From Myxocyprinus asiaticus (Eukaryota > Chordata > Actinopteri > Cypriniformes > Catostomidae), in NCBI RefSeq assembly GCF_019703515.2, contig NC_059393.1, positions 8,635,501-8,699,500 on the forward strand: a DNA stretch of 64,000 nt. Reading direction: 5' to 3'. Of this stretch, positions 50,201-56,044 are shown one piece after another. Both the position numbers and the translations under genes were made by a program. Position 1 is the first letter of the stretch. Every line of letters begins with the position of its first letter. The notes beneath the pieces were generated by a model, which saw nothing but the letters and a program-made list of their open reading frames with translations, made no database searches and was not told where the DNA came from.

Positions 50201-51828
50201 ATCGCAAAATAAATCATGACAGAGTATCACCCTGAATGGGTTTACTTTGTGATAATGACCAGCTAACTGTGAATTATCCTGCTTATTACATGGCTACCTA
50301 CCAAATAAGTAGATACCTGGATGCAAATGTTGATTTGCACTGAAATTATGTTATTATGTGAGAAGAAAGAGATCACAGAGTCTCCAGAAACAGCGGAATT
50401 CGTCTGACTGCTCTCTTTGCTGATTTTTACAAGACTACTTGCCAAATAAATAAATAAATTGATATGAAACATTGATTTGAGTTATTATTATACATATGAG
50501 TTATATATTATATTTTATTCTATAAGCTTGCATGTAGAGATGGCAAAGCGATGCGAGAAAAAGGGAAGATGACTCGCAATACCAGGATGACCGGCCTGAA
50601 ATCACTTAATCTTCAGATGTGCGTTGTTATTCAGAAATATCTGGCCACTAAATGCTGCAATTGATGGATCAGAATCAGATAATCCAGAGAGCCATGCAAT
50701 AAGTAAGAGATAATGTACAGTCAGTCAGTCATTATCACAAAAATGAACAAGGTTGAAGGTAGGCGATAATGACCAGCTGTTTCAACACTATCCCACTTAA
50801 AACATGGTTACTGACCAAATAAATAATTTGACTTGTAATGTTGATTTGCATCTAAATTATTTTATTAGGCCATGTAGGAGGCTGTGTAGCAATAAGAGAG
50901 ACATTAAAAAGCACAGCTATGTAGGAAATCAGTTATACATTACAAACTGGTAGTTTCTACGCTAAATTCTGATTGGATGAGCTGTGTTTGAATCCGTTGT
51001 AAAATCTGTTGTAAAAGCGCACACATTTAAGCTATGTTGCTTAACAACTGCATACAACCAACAGTTATGATAACAAGCTACGGATATGACTTGGCAGAAG
51101 AATTGTTTATTGTAATTATAAAAAATAAAATAATTAACATTGGTGTTTTTTATCATAGTGCTCTTGCCGCAGTTTTTCAAAAGCTTAAATGCCACTCAAG
51201 TTTGCGTCGTACCTAGGAAGACTCCTTGCCCATGGTTAAATTACTGTTAGCACAGCATTGTGGCTTATTGCTTTAGCTTAGTGCTCATCAAACAAACATA
51301 TTTGACCACAGAAAACCATGACTGACCGATCCGAATCAAGAATTCCAGAGAGGAGAGTGAAAAACAGACTGAGCCTCTTAACTTCTATTCTTATGCAAAA
51401 CCTTTTCTGTCTTTCAGCTGGTTCCAGATGAAGAAAACCTCATTCACATGCAACGTGGGCTCCTCCTTCAGCGCTTAACATCTGCTAACACTGGCCTGTA
51501 TCTCTGCATATCCTATGAACACTCATTCTCCCGCACATTAGCCCGCTACAAACTAAACGTCATCCCCCAGAACCACATGCCTAGAGTGCAGAACATTCGT
51601 ACCTCGGACTCTGGAGCTGCCGGAAATTATGCAGCCTCACCGCGAAGCTACAAAGAACTCCATCTAATGGGAGTTAGCGGGCTAACGGCAGACGAGTACT
51701 GCGAGCAGCTTTGGTACCGTGAAAAACGACGACAGCAAAAACTCCGTACTCTAAAGTGGAAACAAGAGTCTGAAAACCATAAAGCAAGAGTCCGCCGACA
51801 AAATCCACCTCATGAGCCTCTCGATTGA
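26569..51828 (+). CDS. sema3d-like: class-3 semaphorin gene (SEMA3D-like), coding exons 2-17
   Basis: Secreted axon-guidance ligand; class-3 semaphorins act through neuropilin/plexin receptors at the cell surface. Sixteen exons joined at GT-AG borders keep one frame of about 719 residues after exon 1. Visible-residue layout: sema domain about 1-465, PSI domain about 470-520 ([23 protein letters not shown] region), furin-type basic site KRRARR at the exon 14/15 join, Ig domain about 540-630, EYCEQ with the likely interchain cysteine, and a basic tail rich in Arg/Lys. Exon sizes of 63, 120, 115, 70, 145 and 42 nt fit the class-3 pattern. Blocks such as [16 protein letters not shown] and [11 protein letters not shown] look closest to SEMA3D, but the protein is divergent, so sema3h or another teleost paralogue is possible. 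Exon 1 with the signal peptide was not found. No frameshift or stop was seen, so the gene looks functional. Confidence 0.9.
26730..27784. other. intron 2, proximal part
   Basis: No exon was seen. The segment 27535-27587 has an inverted pair, 'gtcacgatcctgtcac' against 'gtgacagggtcgtgac', that could fold into a hairpin. The following 150 bp is pyrimidine-rich, with a second small dyad (gagcgcacgg / ccgtgcgctc near 27635-27672), and may be a fragment of an LTR or other repeat. Confidence 0.5.
27785..27985. mobile_element. 201-bp hAT-like miniature element with 8-bp target duplication
   Basis: The ends are inverted: 'ggtaacactttattttacag' on the left, and the complement 'ggttgcactttatttgacag' read from the right end. 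The 8-bp direct repeat 'agaaattt' flanks it exactly (27777-27784 and 27986-27993). There is no coding capacity. The terminal 'ggtaacacttta' is shared with the element at 60126-61269. Confidence 0.88.
28027..28410. repeat. DIRS left terminal repeat complex
   Basis: The segment 28027-28075 pairs as a near-perfect inverted repeat with 28311-28360 (shared 'ccctgatggagggaacgaga' and its complement). The phrase 'gtagtgacactaggggt' also occurs twice in direct orientation (about 28087 and 28393). The segment 28060-28245 is the inverted counterpart of 33455-33612. DIRS elements use such terminal and internal complementary regions to replicate through a circle. Confidence 0.85.
28411..29149. other. DIRS spacer between recombinase remnant and left terminal repeat
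   Basis: GC-richer than the surrounding intron, like the rest of the element. I recognise no protein motif. A G-run (about 28745-28754) is present. It probably represents the 3' untranslated region of the element or sequence related to its internal complementary region. Confidence 0.5.
29150..29580 (-). pseudogene. DIRS tyrosine recombinase, partial
   Basis: The C-terminal catalytic half is recognisable: an AHSTRGVA block (HSTR codons at 29324-29335, the H-x-x-R motif), [20 protein letters not shown], then ARFYNL with the catalytic tyrosine codon at 29225-29227. An upstream LPLLCPVRA block near 29515-29545 is in another frame, and a stop precedes the HSTR block. The N-terminal part appears to be deleted, because RNase-H-linked sequence (WFSDL) joins almost directly to the middle of the recombinase near 29575. 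It cannot make a working enzyme. Confidence 0.8.
29581..31187 (-). pseudogene. DIRS reverse transcriptase and RNase H, frameshifted
   Basis: Reverse-transcriptase motifs in order: [20 protein letters not shown] near 30990-31050, [12 protein letters not shown] near 30865-30900, and the active-site YLDD at 30693-30704 within ILNYLDDWL. RNase H signs follow: [10 protein letters not shown] near 30195-30225, a [14 protein letters not shown] block near 30005-30050 and [14 protein letters not shown] near 29885-29925. The frame breaks after AYFHVS (about 30855) and again between the two RNase H blocks, so no full polyprotein is possible. Confidence 0.88.
31188..33243 (-). pseudogene. DIRS gag-like region, frameshifted
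   Basis: Starts at 33243 with [15 protein letters not shown], followed by a Cys/His cluster ([14 protein letters not shown]) typical of the first ORF of fish DIRS elements. Later blocks in other frames include [15 protein letters not shown] near 32650 and [19 protein letters not shown] near 32160-32215. At least two frame changes separate the blocks. The opposite strand also has long open frames here because of GC-rich composition; these are shadows. Confidence 0.75.
33455..33612. repeat. DIRS right terminal repeat
   Basis: Inverted counterpart of 28060-28245: 'gagtggttgcttaccagctc' here mirrors 'gagctggtatgcaaccactc' at the left, and 'gacccctagtgtcactacat' is shared in inverted sense. It marks the outer end of the element near 33622. 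Confidence 0.85.
33827..34334. mobile_element. miniature inverted-repeat element (same family as 60126-61269)
   Basis: The left end 'ggcaacactttata...ctacacggtataaagta' and the right end '...atactttatactgtgtagtt...aaagtgatacc' are imperfect complements over about 60 bp. The interior is AT-rich and non-coding. No clean 8-bp duplication was found, so the borders are less certain than for its relatives. Confidence 0.75.
34335..34714. other. intron 2, distal end
   Basis: AT-rich sequence leading to the exon 3 acceptor 'tttttatttttag'. No other feature was seen. Confidence 0.5.
34715..34777 (+). CDS. sema3d-like: semaphorin exon 3
   Basis: 63 nt, phase 0 at both ends, encoding [20 protein letters not shown] plus one Leu. 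The IHWP...C...GK pattern is the class-3 semaphorin signature at this position, with the first conserved cysteine of this loop. Acceptor 'tttttag', donor 'ttg|gtaaga'. Confidence 0.92.
35114..35233 (+). CDS. sema3d-like: semaphorin exon 4
   Basis: 120 nt, phase 0 at both ends. It encodes [20 protein letters not shown] then [16 protein letters not shown], the most conserved stretch of the sema domain. NKT is a possible glycosylation site. The leading Met is internal, not a start. Confidence 0.95.
35634..35724 (+). CDS. sema3d-like: semaphorin exon 5
   Basis: 91 nt ending in phase 1. It encodes [20 protein letters not shown] and [19 protein letters not shown] is the class-3 motif. By recollection the exon is 3 nt shorter than is usual in mammals. 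A GTCT tract starts about 12 nt after the donor. Confidence 0.92.
35738..35781. repeat. (ATCT)n-(GTCT)n microsatellite in intron 5
   Basis: Two ATCT units then about nine GTCT units, directly behind the exon 5 splice donor. Confidence 0.9.
35815..35890 (+). repeat. 'ctagcaac' minisatellite in intron 5
   Basis: Short array with 'aacacccaagcaaacaccta' and 'agaacaccctagca', lying next to the GTCT tract as at 26261. Confidence 0.75.
36328..36535 (+). repeat. 'ctagcaac' minisatellite in intron 5, second block
   Basis: About ten imperfect units such as 'aacaccctagcaaccgtcta'. Ends just before the next tetranucleotide tract. Confidence 0.85.
36543..36570. repeat. (CTGT)n microsatellite
   Basis: About seven CTGT units directly after the minisatellite block. 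Confidence 0.85.
36571..37494. other. intron 5, distal part
   Basis: No exon or complete element was recognised. Ends at the exon 6 acceptor 'ctgcctcag'. Confidence 0.5.
37495..37623 (+). CDS. sema3d-like: semaphorin exon 6
   Basis: 129 nt, enters and leaves in phase 1. It encodes [20 protein letters not shown] and then [20 protein letters not shown] with WLN. The FMGT..AIFR motif is conserved in class 3. Donor 'aatg|gtgata'. Confidence 0.92.
37711..38146. mobile_element. short inverted-repeat element in intron 6
   Basis: The left end 'gggtagtggttcccaaactg' and the right end 'aatggtttggaaaccactat' are imperfect complements. An (ATT)n tract (37783-37826) lies inside. Non-coding, and the borders are approximate. 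Confidence 0.6.
37783..37826. repeat. (ATT)n microsatellite
   Basis: About 14 ATT units with one interruption. Confidence 0.9.
38217..38359 (+). CDS. sema3d-like: semaphorin exon 7
   Basis: 143 nt from phase 1 to phase 0. It encodes [20 protein letters not shown], then [12 protein letters not shown]...[18 protein letters not shown] and RVARVCK are hallmark sema-domain blocks. Confidence 0.95.
38811..40062. mobile_element. 1.25-kb inverted-terminal-repeat DNA element in intron 7
   Basis: The left end 'agggctctattttcatgagt' and the complement of the right end, 'agggcactattttaagagtg', match. Sequence inside both ends is GC-richer, with 'gcgctacgcgcaacg'-like and 'cacgcgtgctttcgcc'-like segments. 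No transposase frame was seen. I could not settle the target duplication or superfamily. Confidence 0.75.
40063..40486. other. intron 7, distal part
   Basis: No further element was recognised before the exon 8 acceptor 'tgtttatcag'. Confidence 0.5.
40487..40601 (+). CDS. sema3d-like: semaphorin exon 8
   Basis: 115 nt, phase 0 to phase 1. It encodes [20 protein letters not shown] then [18 protein letters not shown]. The [12 protein letters not shown] motif is nearly invariant in semaphorins. Confidence 0.96.
40739..40808 (+). CDS. sema3d-like: semaphorin exon 9
   Basis: 70 nt, phase 1 to phase 2. It encodes [20 protein letters not shown] then STSG, with the first Gln codon split across the intron. 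Confidence 0.95.
40865..41013. mobile_element. 149-bp miniature foldback element in intron 9
   Basis: The left end 'aaaggaatagttcaccca' has its exact complement 'tgggtgaactattccttt' at the right end, at 40996-41013. The interior is non-coding. The same end sequence starts the larger elements at 44440 and 59628. Confidence 0.88.
41427..41571 (+). CDS. sema3d-like: semaphorin exon 10
   Basis: 145 nt, phase 2 to phase 0. It encodes [34 protein letters not shown] and RIPYPRPGT. All three are standard sema-domain blocks. Confidence 0.96.
41572..42898. other. intron 10
   Basis: No exon or clear mobile element was recognised in about 1.3 kb. Ends at the acceptor 'gtccctttag'. Confidence 0.5.
42899..43121 (+). 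CDS. sema3d-like: semaphorin exon 11
   Basis: 223 nt, phase 0 to phase 1. It starts [20 protein letters not shown], continues through [15 protein letters not shown], and ends [19 protein letters not shown]. The [18 protein letters not shown] block is the strongest pointer to SEMA3D; other paralogues differ here as I recall them. Confidence 0.95.
43122..44439. other. intron 11, proximal part
   Basis: No exon was recognised. It holds the tetranucleotide tract at 44203-44260. Confidence 0.5.
44203..44260. repeat. (ACAG)n-(ATAG)n microsatellite
   Basis: About eight ACAG units followed by ATAG units; the complement of the GTCT/ATCT tracts elsewhere in the gene. Confidence 0.9.
44440..45603. mobile_element. 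large foldback element in intron 11, right end truncated
   Basis: Begins 'aagggatagttcacccaaaa', the family end motif, and its left arm (about 44510-44590) is complementary to the right arm (about 45480-45600). The last 20-odd bases expected at the right are missing and sequence runs straight into the dispersed repeat at 45604. The interior 45200-45480 matches 59840-60090 in inverted sense. About 44630-45170 is extra sequence not seen in the copy at 59628, perhaps another insertion. Confidence 0.8.
45604..46032. repeat. dispersed repeat of unknown class, copy 2
   Basis: Same orientation and order of landmarks as 11585-12075. It ends about 65 bp before exon 12. Confidence 0.8.
46097..46185 (+). 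CDS. sema3d-like: semaphorin exon 12
   Basis: 89 nt, phase 1 to phase 0. It encodes [20 protein letters not shown] then [10 protein letters not shown], matching the class-3 G.VLKV(V/I)S..KE...EEV.LEE pattern. Confidence 0.94.
46394..46512. mobile_element. fragment of a dispersed fish repeat
   Basis: Contains 'gaatgagctttattgccaag' and 'acaaggaatttgtcttggtg', which I recognise as a repeat common in fish genomes, probably the 3' part of a retroelement. The family was not determined. Confidence 0.5.
47104..47145 (+). CDS. sema3d-like: semaphorin exon 13
   Basis: 42 nt, phase 0 at both ends: [14 protein letters not shown]. The tiny exon of 14 codons is characteristic of the class-3 gene structure. 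Confidence 0.93.
47146..48983. other. intron 13
   Basis: Holds the inverted-repeat element at 47581-47982 and fragments resembling the 8757-9393 foldback (47275-47400 and 48740-48850). No exon seen. Confidence 0.5.
47581..47982. mobile_element. 402-bp miniature inverted-repeat element
   Basis: The left end 'taaaggtgcactcagt' has the exact complement 'actgagtgcaccttta' at the right end. Non-coding. The target duplication is not clear. Confidence 0.85.
48984..49141 (+). CDS. sema3d-like: semaphorin exon 14 (PSI domain)
   Basis: 158 nt, phase 0 to phase 2. It encodes [20 protein letters not shown] and then [20 protein letters not shown], the cysteine-rich PSI domain that follows the propeller, and ends PSNKR. 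Confidence 0.96.
49309..49373 (+). CDS. sema3d-like: semaphorin exon 15 (furin-type site)
   Basis: 65 nt. The junction with exon 14 makes [20 protein letters not shown], a basic proprotein-convertase site (R-x-x-R type) at the position where class-3 semaphorins are commonly processed. Cleavage is known to tune activity in the family; here it is inferred. Confidence 0.93.
49374..49962. other. intron 15
   Basis: Nothing beyond AT-rich sequence and a short ATT tract near 49600. Confidence 0.5.
49963..50096 (+). CDS. sema3d-like: semaphorin exon 16 (start of Ig domain)
   Basis: 134 nt, phase 1 to phase 0. It encodes [36 protein letters not shown] and so on. The ECVPRSP cysteine and the IKW tryptophan are the first half of the Ig fold. 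NTT is a possible glycosylation site. Confidence 0.93.
50160..50390. repeat. intron 16 direct repeat with internal dyad, copy 1
   Basis: Starts 'aagggataatgtacagtcag' and carries 'gtgataatgaccagct', 'accaaataa' and 'gttgatttgca'. It is repeated at 50702-50880. The halves around 50200-50275 are partly complementary (ggtcgttatc / gataatgacc). Confidence 0.75.
50702..50880. repeat. intron 16 direct repeat, copy 2
   Basis: Second copy of 50160-50390 in the same orientation, with similar spacing of 'gtacagtcagtcagtcatta', 'gataatgaccagct' and 'gttgatttgca'. Confidence 0.75.
51418..51828 (+). CDS. sema3d-like: semaphorin exon 17 (rest of Ig domain, basic tail, stop)
   Basis: 411 nt including the stop. 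It begins [20 protein letters not shown], completes the Ig domain with [12 protein letters not shown], then a linker, [20 protein letters not shown] with the probable interchain-disulphide cysteine, [11 protein letters not shown] and a basic tail with KARVRRQ. TGA or other stop context: the reading frame closes at 51826-51828. Confidence 0.95.
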   Translation: MVPDEENLIHMQRGLLLQRLTSANTGLYLCISYEHSFSRTLARYKLNVIPQNHMPRVQNIRTSDSGAAGNYAASPRSYKELHLMGVSGLTADEYCEQLWYREKRRQQKLRTLKWKQESENHKARVRRQNPPHEPLD

Positions 51829-54048
51829 GGTACAACAACAGACTCTTGGATGTTTATTGCTTAATGGCCAAGGGCACTTTTCAGCTACCTGCAGCTAGCA
51901 ATTGCTACTGTTAGCAAAACAACAAAGGGCTAAGAGCTTTGTTTTTCTTCTTTAAATTTCATTTAGTCTTCTTATGTGTTTTAACAAAGTCTTATTTTGT
52001 GGTCTTAGTTACCTTGTCAGCATTAGCCTGTTTTAGCCATTAGCTACGAACTCTACCTGTATTATAACCAGTTGCTCAGCCTGTAGCTGTGCCGCTGGTA
52101 TGAATTCGTGCTGTGTGGCATTGGACCTTCAGATAATAAGATTTTGCCTACATTTCCTGCCTAATAATCAATCTGTTGCTGTTTGTTTATTAGTGCTGCT
52201 TTCAAGTCCTACTTAGTTCCTACTTAAGATGTCGTGATTGCAATGTGACGTACGCTCAAGTGATTCCGGTCATAAAAAAATTGGCATGTTGGGCTAATTA
52301 ATGTTTTTTTTTTTATTATTCTACTGATTTTTCTGTATATTAGGACTCTGAAGGGTTTGCTTTGATTTTTCACTCTCCCCAGTCAACAAATGTATCTTGA
52401 ACATACAGTATGTTCTGAGAACAGCAGGTGCCTCCATGTTCACAGGAAGTTTGTCTTGCCACTCACTTACGCAACCCAGGATGTACCCTTCATAAGTGTC
52501 CTTCCTCTCCAAGAACAATCCCTTCTTCTCTTTCCTGAGAACATCCTTGAGTAAATATATGTTGGTTTTATGGCATGACATACTGTATGTACTCTAAAAG
52601 AAAAGCAAATTAAACCCATCTGAATACAGTGACATTTACATTTATTCATTTACAGACTTTCCTAAAGTTAGCAGCTTGTTAAACTCTGTAGTGTGTACAG
52701 TATGTGTGATATATTCATGTGTCCATGCATCTGGGAAAGATAATACAAAATAGCTCAAAGATCATACAGTGCTCATACTTTGTAAGTTATCTTCATTGGC
52801 CATGAAAATGTCTTCCAGAATTCTCCTGCCTTTGTTCTTCTCCTTCACAACTGAACGGAAAATTGTGGCATTGCTTCATGGTTAAATCTGAAATTGGTTC
52901 AGGGTTGGTTCAAATTGCCAGTTCGATTTACAAAAGTAAAACATTTGATGCAGCATGTTTTATAGTACTGACTGTTTAACAAATTTGTTTTTGCATTAAA
53001 GTCTCAGTAAATCAGAATTTGGATAAATAAATCAGAATTTTTGACTGCCCTAAAAATAGGCTTCTTTCAAATTATGCAAAATGTGATTTTGGGGTGAAAT
53101 ATGACCTGAATTCAAGTTTTTGTATGAATTTATGTATTCAACATATACCAAAAGTACACCTAAAGGAAGTCATTTTTTTTTTTTTTTTTTTTGACTGCTT
53201 TTATTAAGAGCACAAGCAGATTTTTAACCTGTGCATTTTAGATTTAATATTTGTATGTTATTTGTATGTCAATGAACAGGTTCTTCAAGCTAGGCAGAGA
53301 ACATACTTCTCTTTTTCATTTGTGATCAAAACACATTATTTCACAGATATTAGTTATGTATCTGAGATTAAACAATACGCTTTTAAAGAGACAGGATGTT
53401 GAAGACAGCTGTGCATCATAGTTGGTCCTTTTCATCTGGTGTTCACAATCTGATCTGAATGCTGAATAGTGTGCTTGTATAGTGAATAGAAATGCAGCAC
53501 ACTTTGATTCTTGCATATCACTTACATCATTTTACAGTCTTTTACAACCCAGCAATAATCTCTTTATGTATGAGTTTTATTTATGTTGGCCATATTGTTC
53601 TGTTGACAGTGACACATTTGTGATTACAACTTAAATGTACAAAAGCTTAACTTAGTTTCTTAATTTTTAGTGCCTGATGTTTGTTGGTTTATTGTATGTA
53701 CAGCATTCTCTTTTATACATTTGTGTGTGAAATAGTATTAAAGTCAAAGTATTGAACATATTTACTGTGAGGTCTTTATGGGATGTGCCTATGGAATTCC
53801 CATTACAGCTGCAAGAATTCCACTTTCTTAATGGCGCCCCCAACTGTGGTTGCATGGAAATTGAAGTAGTAAGTTGTAGTTGTCATTTGTCAAGCAAGTG
53901 TGCTACTTAGTAATAGTCCAGCGTTTCCCATAAATAGTCTAAACAATTCTTATTAAATAACACATTAATACAAAATTATTTTTGCTATCAGTAAGTTGTT
54001 AGGCACTATGAAACCATATAATGCTCCACATCATGTGTAATTGAATAA
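51829..54048 (+). other. probable semaphorin 3' UTR and flank
   Basis: No gene is recognised. Possible poly(A) signals are ATTAAA at 52995-53000 and AATAAA at 53026-53031; a later ATTAAA is near 53736. I cannot decide which is used. The region also has a T-run near 53171-53192. Confidence 0.45.
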
Positions 54049-54053
54049 CATTT

Positions 54054-54479
54054 TGTAACGATGTTGGCTGCTGACAATGATGGCAATGACGAAGATGATG
54101 ATGAGATGAAGAACCCAAGTGCAGTTTATTTACAAAGTGAGAACCAATAACCCTGACTACACGTGAACTAAACTAAACATAAACATGAACTTGGCTTGAC
54201 TTGATTTAAACATGGCTTGACATTAACGTGGCTTGACTTAAACATCTACGATCACATCCAATACTTGACCACTAGACAATGAAAACATGAGGGCTTAAAT
54301 ACAAGACATGGGAGAACATAAACCAATGAACAAACAGAACTGATAACAAGATAATTAAACAATAAACCAATGAAAACATGACACATGAACATGGAGGGAA
54401 AACAAGACATCACATGACTAGGGAACAGGAACTAAACTTTTCAAAATAAAAGACATGAATCAACAAAATACACCTGACA
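54054..54479 (-). repeat. LTR (3' LTR of the minus-strand element)
   Basis: 426 bp, bordered by 'cattt' on the left. It matches 55590-56039 apart from a handful of substitutions and 24 bp fewer of an 'aacatg' repeat. Confidence 0.92.
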
Positions 54480-55572
54480 TATCCCCCCCACTAAGGGGTG
54501 GCTCCTGACACCCCAACACATAAACAAAACACGTAAAACATGACATAAATTCAAAGTTCTGTAGGGAGCTGAGGGGGGGGTGTCTTGAGGTGTGGGGCGT
54601 GGCATGGCGAGAAAGGGCGAGGGGCATGGGACCAAGGCAAAGTCCGTGGGGGGGTGGAGCCATGGAACTTGGTGCCCGGAGAGTAGCCGAAGACTCGAAG
54701 GGCCAGGGTGGAGCCGATGGCAGGGAGGACCAAGGCGGCACTGGAGGCTCGGAGGAGCAAGACGGAGCTGGGGGATCGGAAGACTGAGGCGGAGCCGGTG
54801 GGAATGAGGACCAAGGTGGAGCTGTAGGGAAGGAGGTCCCTGGTGGAGCTGACAGATCGGAGGGACGAGGCACAGCCAGAGGATCGGAGAGCCAAAGCGG
54901 AGCCAGGTGACCAACAGACCAAGGAGGAGCCGGAGGGACGAGGGACCCCGGCAAAGCCGACAGGCTGAAGGACCGCAGTGGAGCTGAGGGAACGCAGAGC
55001 TGAGGCAATGTCGAGGGACTGACAGGCCAAGGCGAAGTCCAGGGCTCGGAGGGTCCAGGCAGGGTCGGAGGGCCGAAAGTTCCCCTTGCCTGCTCAGGAG
55101 AACGAAGGGTGGGTATAAGGGTGGGAACCATCTCCAGGTCCAACTGCTCAGGTGTGGCTGTGACGTGGCATGGAGCAGGCTGAGGCGTTGCTGTGACGTG
55201 GCATGGAGCAGGCTGAGGCGTTGCTGTGACGTGGCATGGAGCAGAAGATGGCGCTAGCTCAGCGGCCATGATGTGGAACTCCGGCTCGGCGGCGGCCATG
55301 TCGTGGACCTCTGGCTCGGCATCCGCCTCCTCCAAAGTGAACGTGGAACCAATGATCTGCAGGGCGAGGTCGATATACTGAGCGTGGGTAAGGGTACTCT
55401 TACCGCTTGGCATCAGAATGGAGATTGGCTCACTCAGTCCAAACCGAAAACAGTCTTTGAGTGCAACCTCATTAAAGTCCACCTGGAAGACCAGATCGCA
55501 AAAGTCCTCCACATAGTCCTCCAGGGGACGAGTCCCCTGACGTAGGCGCAGAAGCCGAACTGCTGGGTTCAT
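54460..55572 (-). CDS. gag-like protein of a gag-only LTR element
   Basis: An uninterrupted 370-residue frame. The N-terminal 100 residues, starting MNPAVRLLRLRQGTRPLEDY, resemble retrotransposon capsid proteins of Ty3/gypsy type (VEDFCDLVFQVDF, LKDCFRFGLSEPI). Then come three tandem copies of APCHVTATPQP or close variants (DNA unit 33 bp, about 55157-55245) and a long Pro/Ser-rich region. No CCHC zinc knuckle is seen. The ATG lies only 17 nt inside the LTR border, so there is little room for a primer-binding site, and the frame runs a few codons into the other LTR. It is not a host gene. Confidence 0.8.
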   Translation of the reverse strand: MNPAVRLLRLRQGTRPLEDYVEDFCDLVFQVDFNEVALKDCFRFGLSEPISILMPSGKSTLTHAQYIDLALQIIGSTFTLEEADAEPEVHDMAAAEPEFHIMAAELAPSSAPCHVTATPQPAPCHVTATPQPAPCHVTATPEQLDLEMVPTLIPTLRSPEQARGTFGPPTLPGPSEPWTSPWPVSPSTLPQLCVPSAPLRSFSLSALPGSLVPPAPPWSVGHLAPLWLSDPLAVPRPSDLSAPPGTSFPTAPPWSSFPPAPPQSSDPPAPSCSSEPPVPPWSSLPSAPPWPFESSATLRAPSSMAPPPHGLCLGPMPLALSRHATPHTSRHPPLSSLQNFEFMSCFTCFVYVLGCQEPPLSGGDMSGVFC

Positions 55573-55589
55573 GGTTCGGTCAAGTATTC

Positions 55590-56039
55590 TGTAACGTTGT
55601 TGGCTGCTGACAATGATGGCAATGATGAAGACGATGATGAGATGAAGAACCCAAGTGCAGTTTATTTACAAAGTGAGAACCAATAACCCTGACTACACGT
55701 GAACTAAACTAAACATAAACATGAACATGAACATGAACATGAACATGAACATGGCTTGACTTGACTTAAACATGGCTTGACATTAACGTGGCTTGACTTA
55801 AACATCTACGATCACATCCAATACTTGACCACTAGACAATGAAAACATGAGGGCTTAAATGCAAGACATGGGAGAACATAAACCAATGAACAAACAGAAC
55901 TGATAACAAGATAATTAAACAATAAACTAATGAAAACATGACACATGAACATGGAGGGAAAACAAGACATCACATGACTAGGGAACAGGAACTAAACTTT
56001 TCAAAATAAAAGACATGAATCAACAAAATACACCTGACA
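55590..56039 (-). repeat. LTR (5' LTR of the minus-strand element)
   Basis: 450 bp; bordered by 'cattt' on the right. It carries about six 'aacatg' hexamers near 55715-55752 where the partner LTR has fewer. Confidence 0.92.
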
Positions 56040-56044
56040 CATTT

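Larger units (their letters stand above)
54054..56039 (-). mobile_element. gag-only LTR retrotransposon, apparently complete and young
   Basis: Two LTRs in direct orientation (54054-54479 and 55590-56039) bound one internal protein-coding region on the minus strand. The 5-bp target duplication 'cattt' is at 54049-54053 and 56040-56044. LTRs begin TGTCAGG and end TTACA when read on the minus strand. A purine tract (GTGGGGGGGATA) precedes the downstream LTR. No protease, reverse transcriptase or integrase sequence is present, so mobilisation must rely on a partner element. Few differences between the LTRs suggest a recent insertion. Confidence 0.9.

Noticed and set aside
54441..55030. Additional minus-strand frames of 157-159 codons overlapping the gag frame
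   Set aside because: Shadows of the Pro/Ser-rich gag region in other frames. They lack the capsid-like N terminus.
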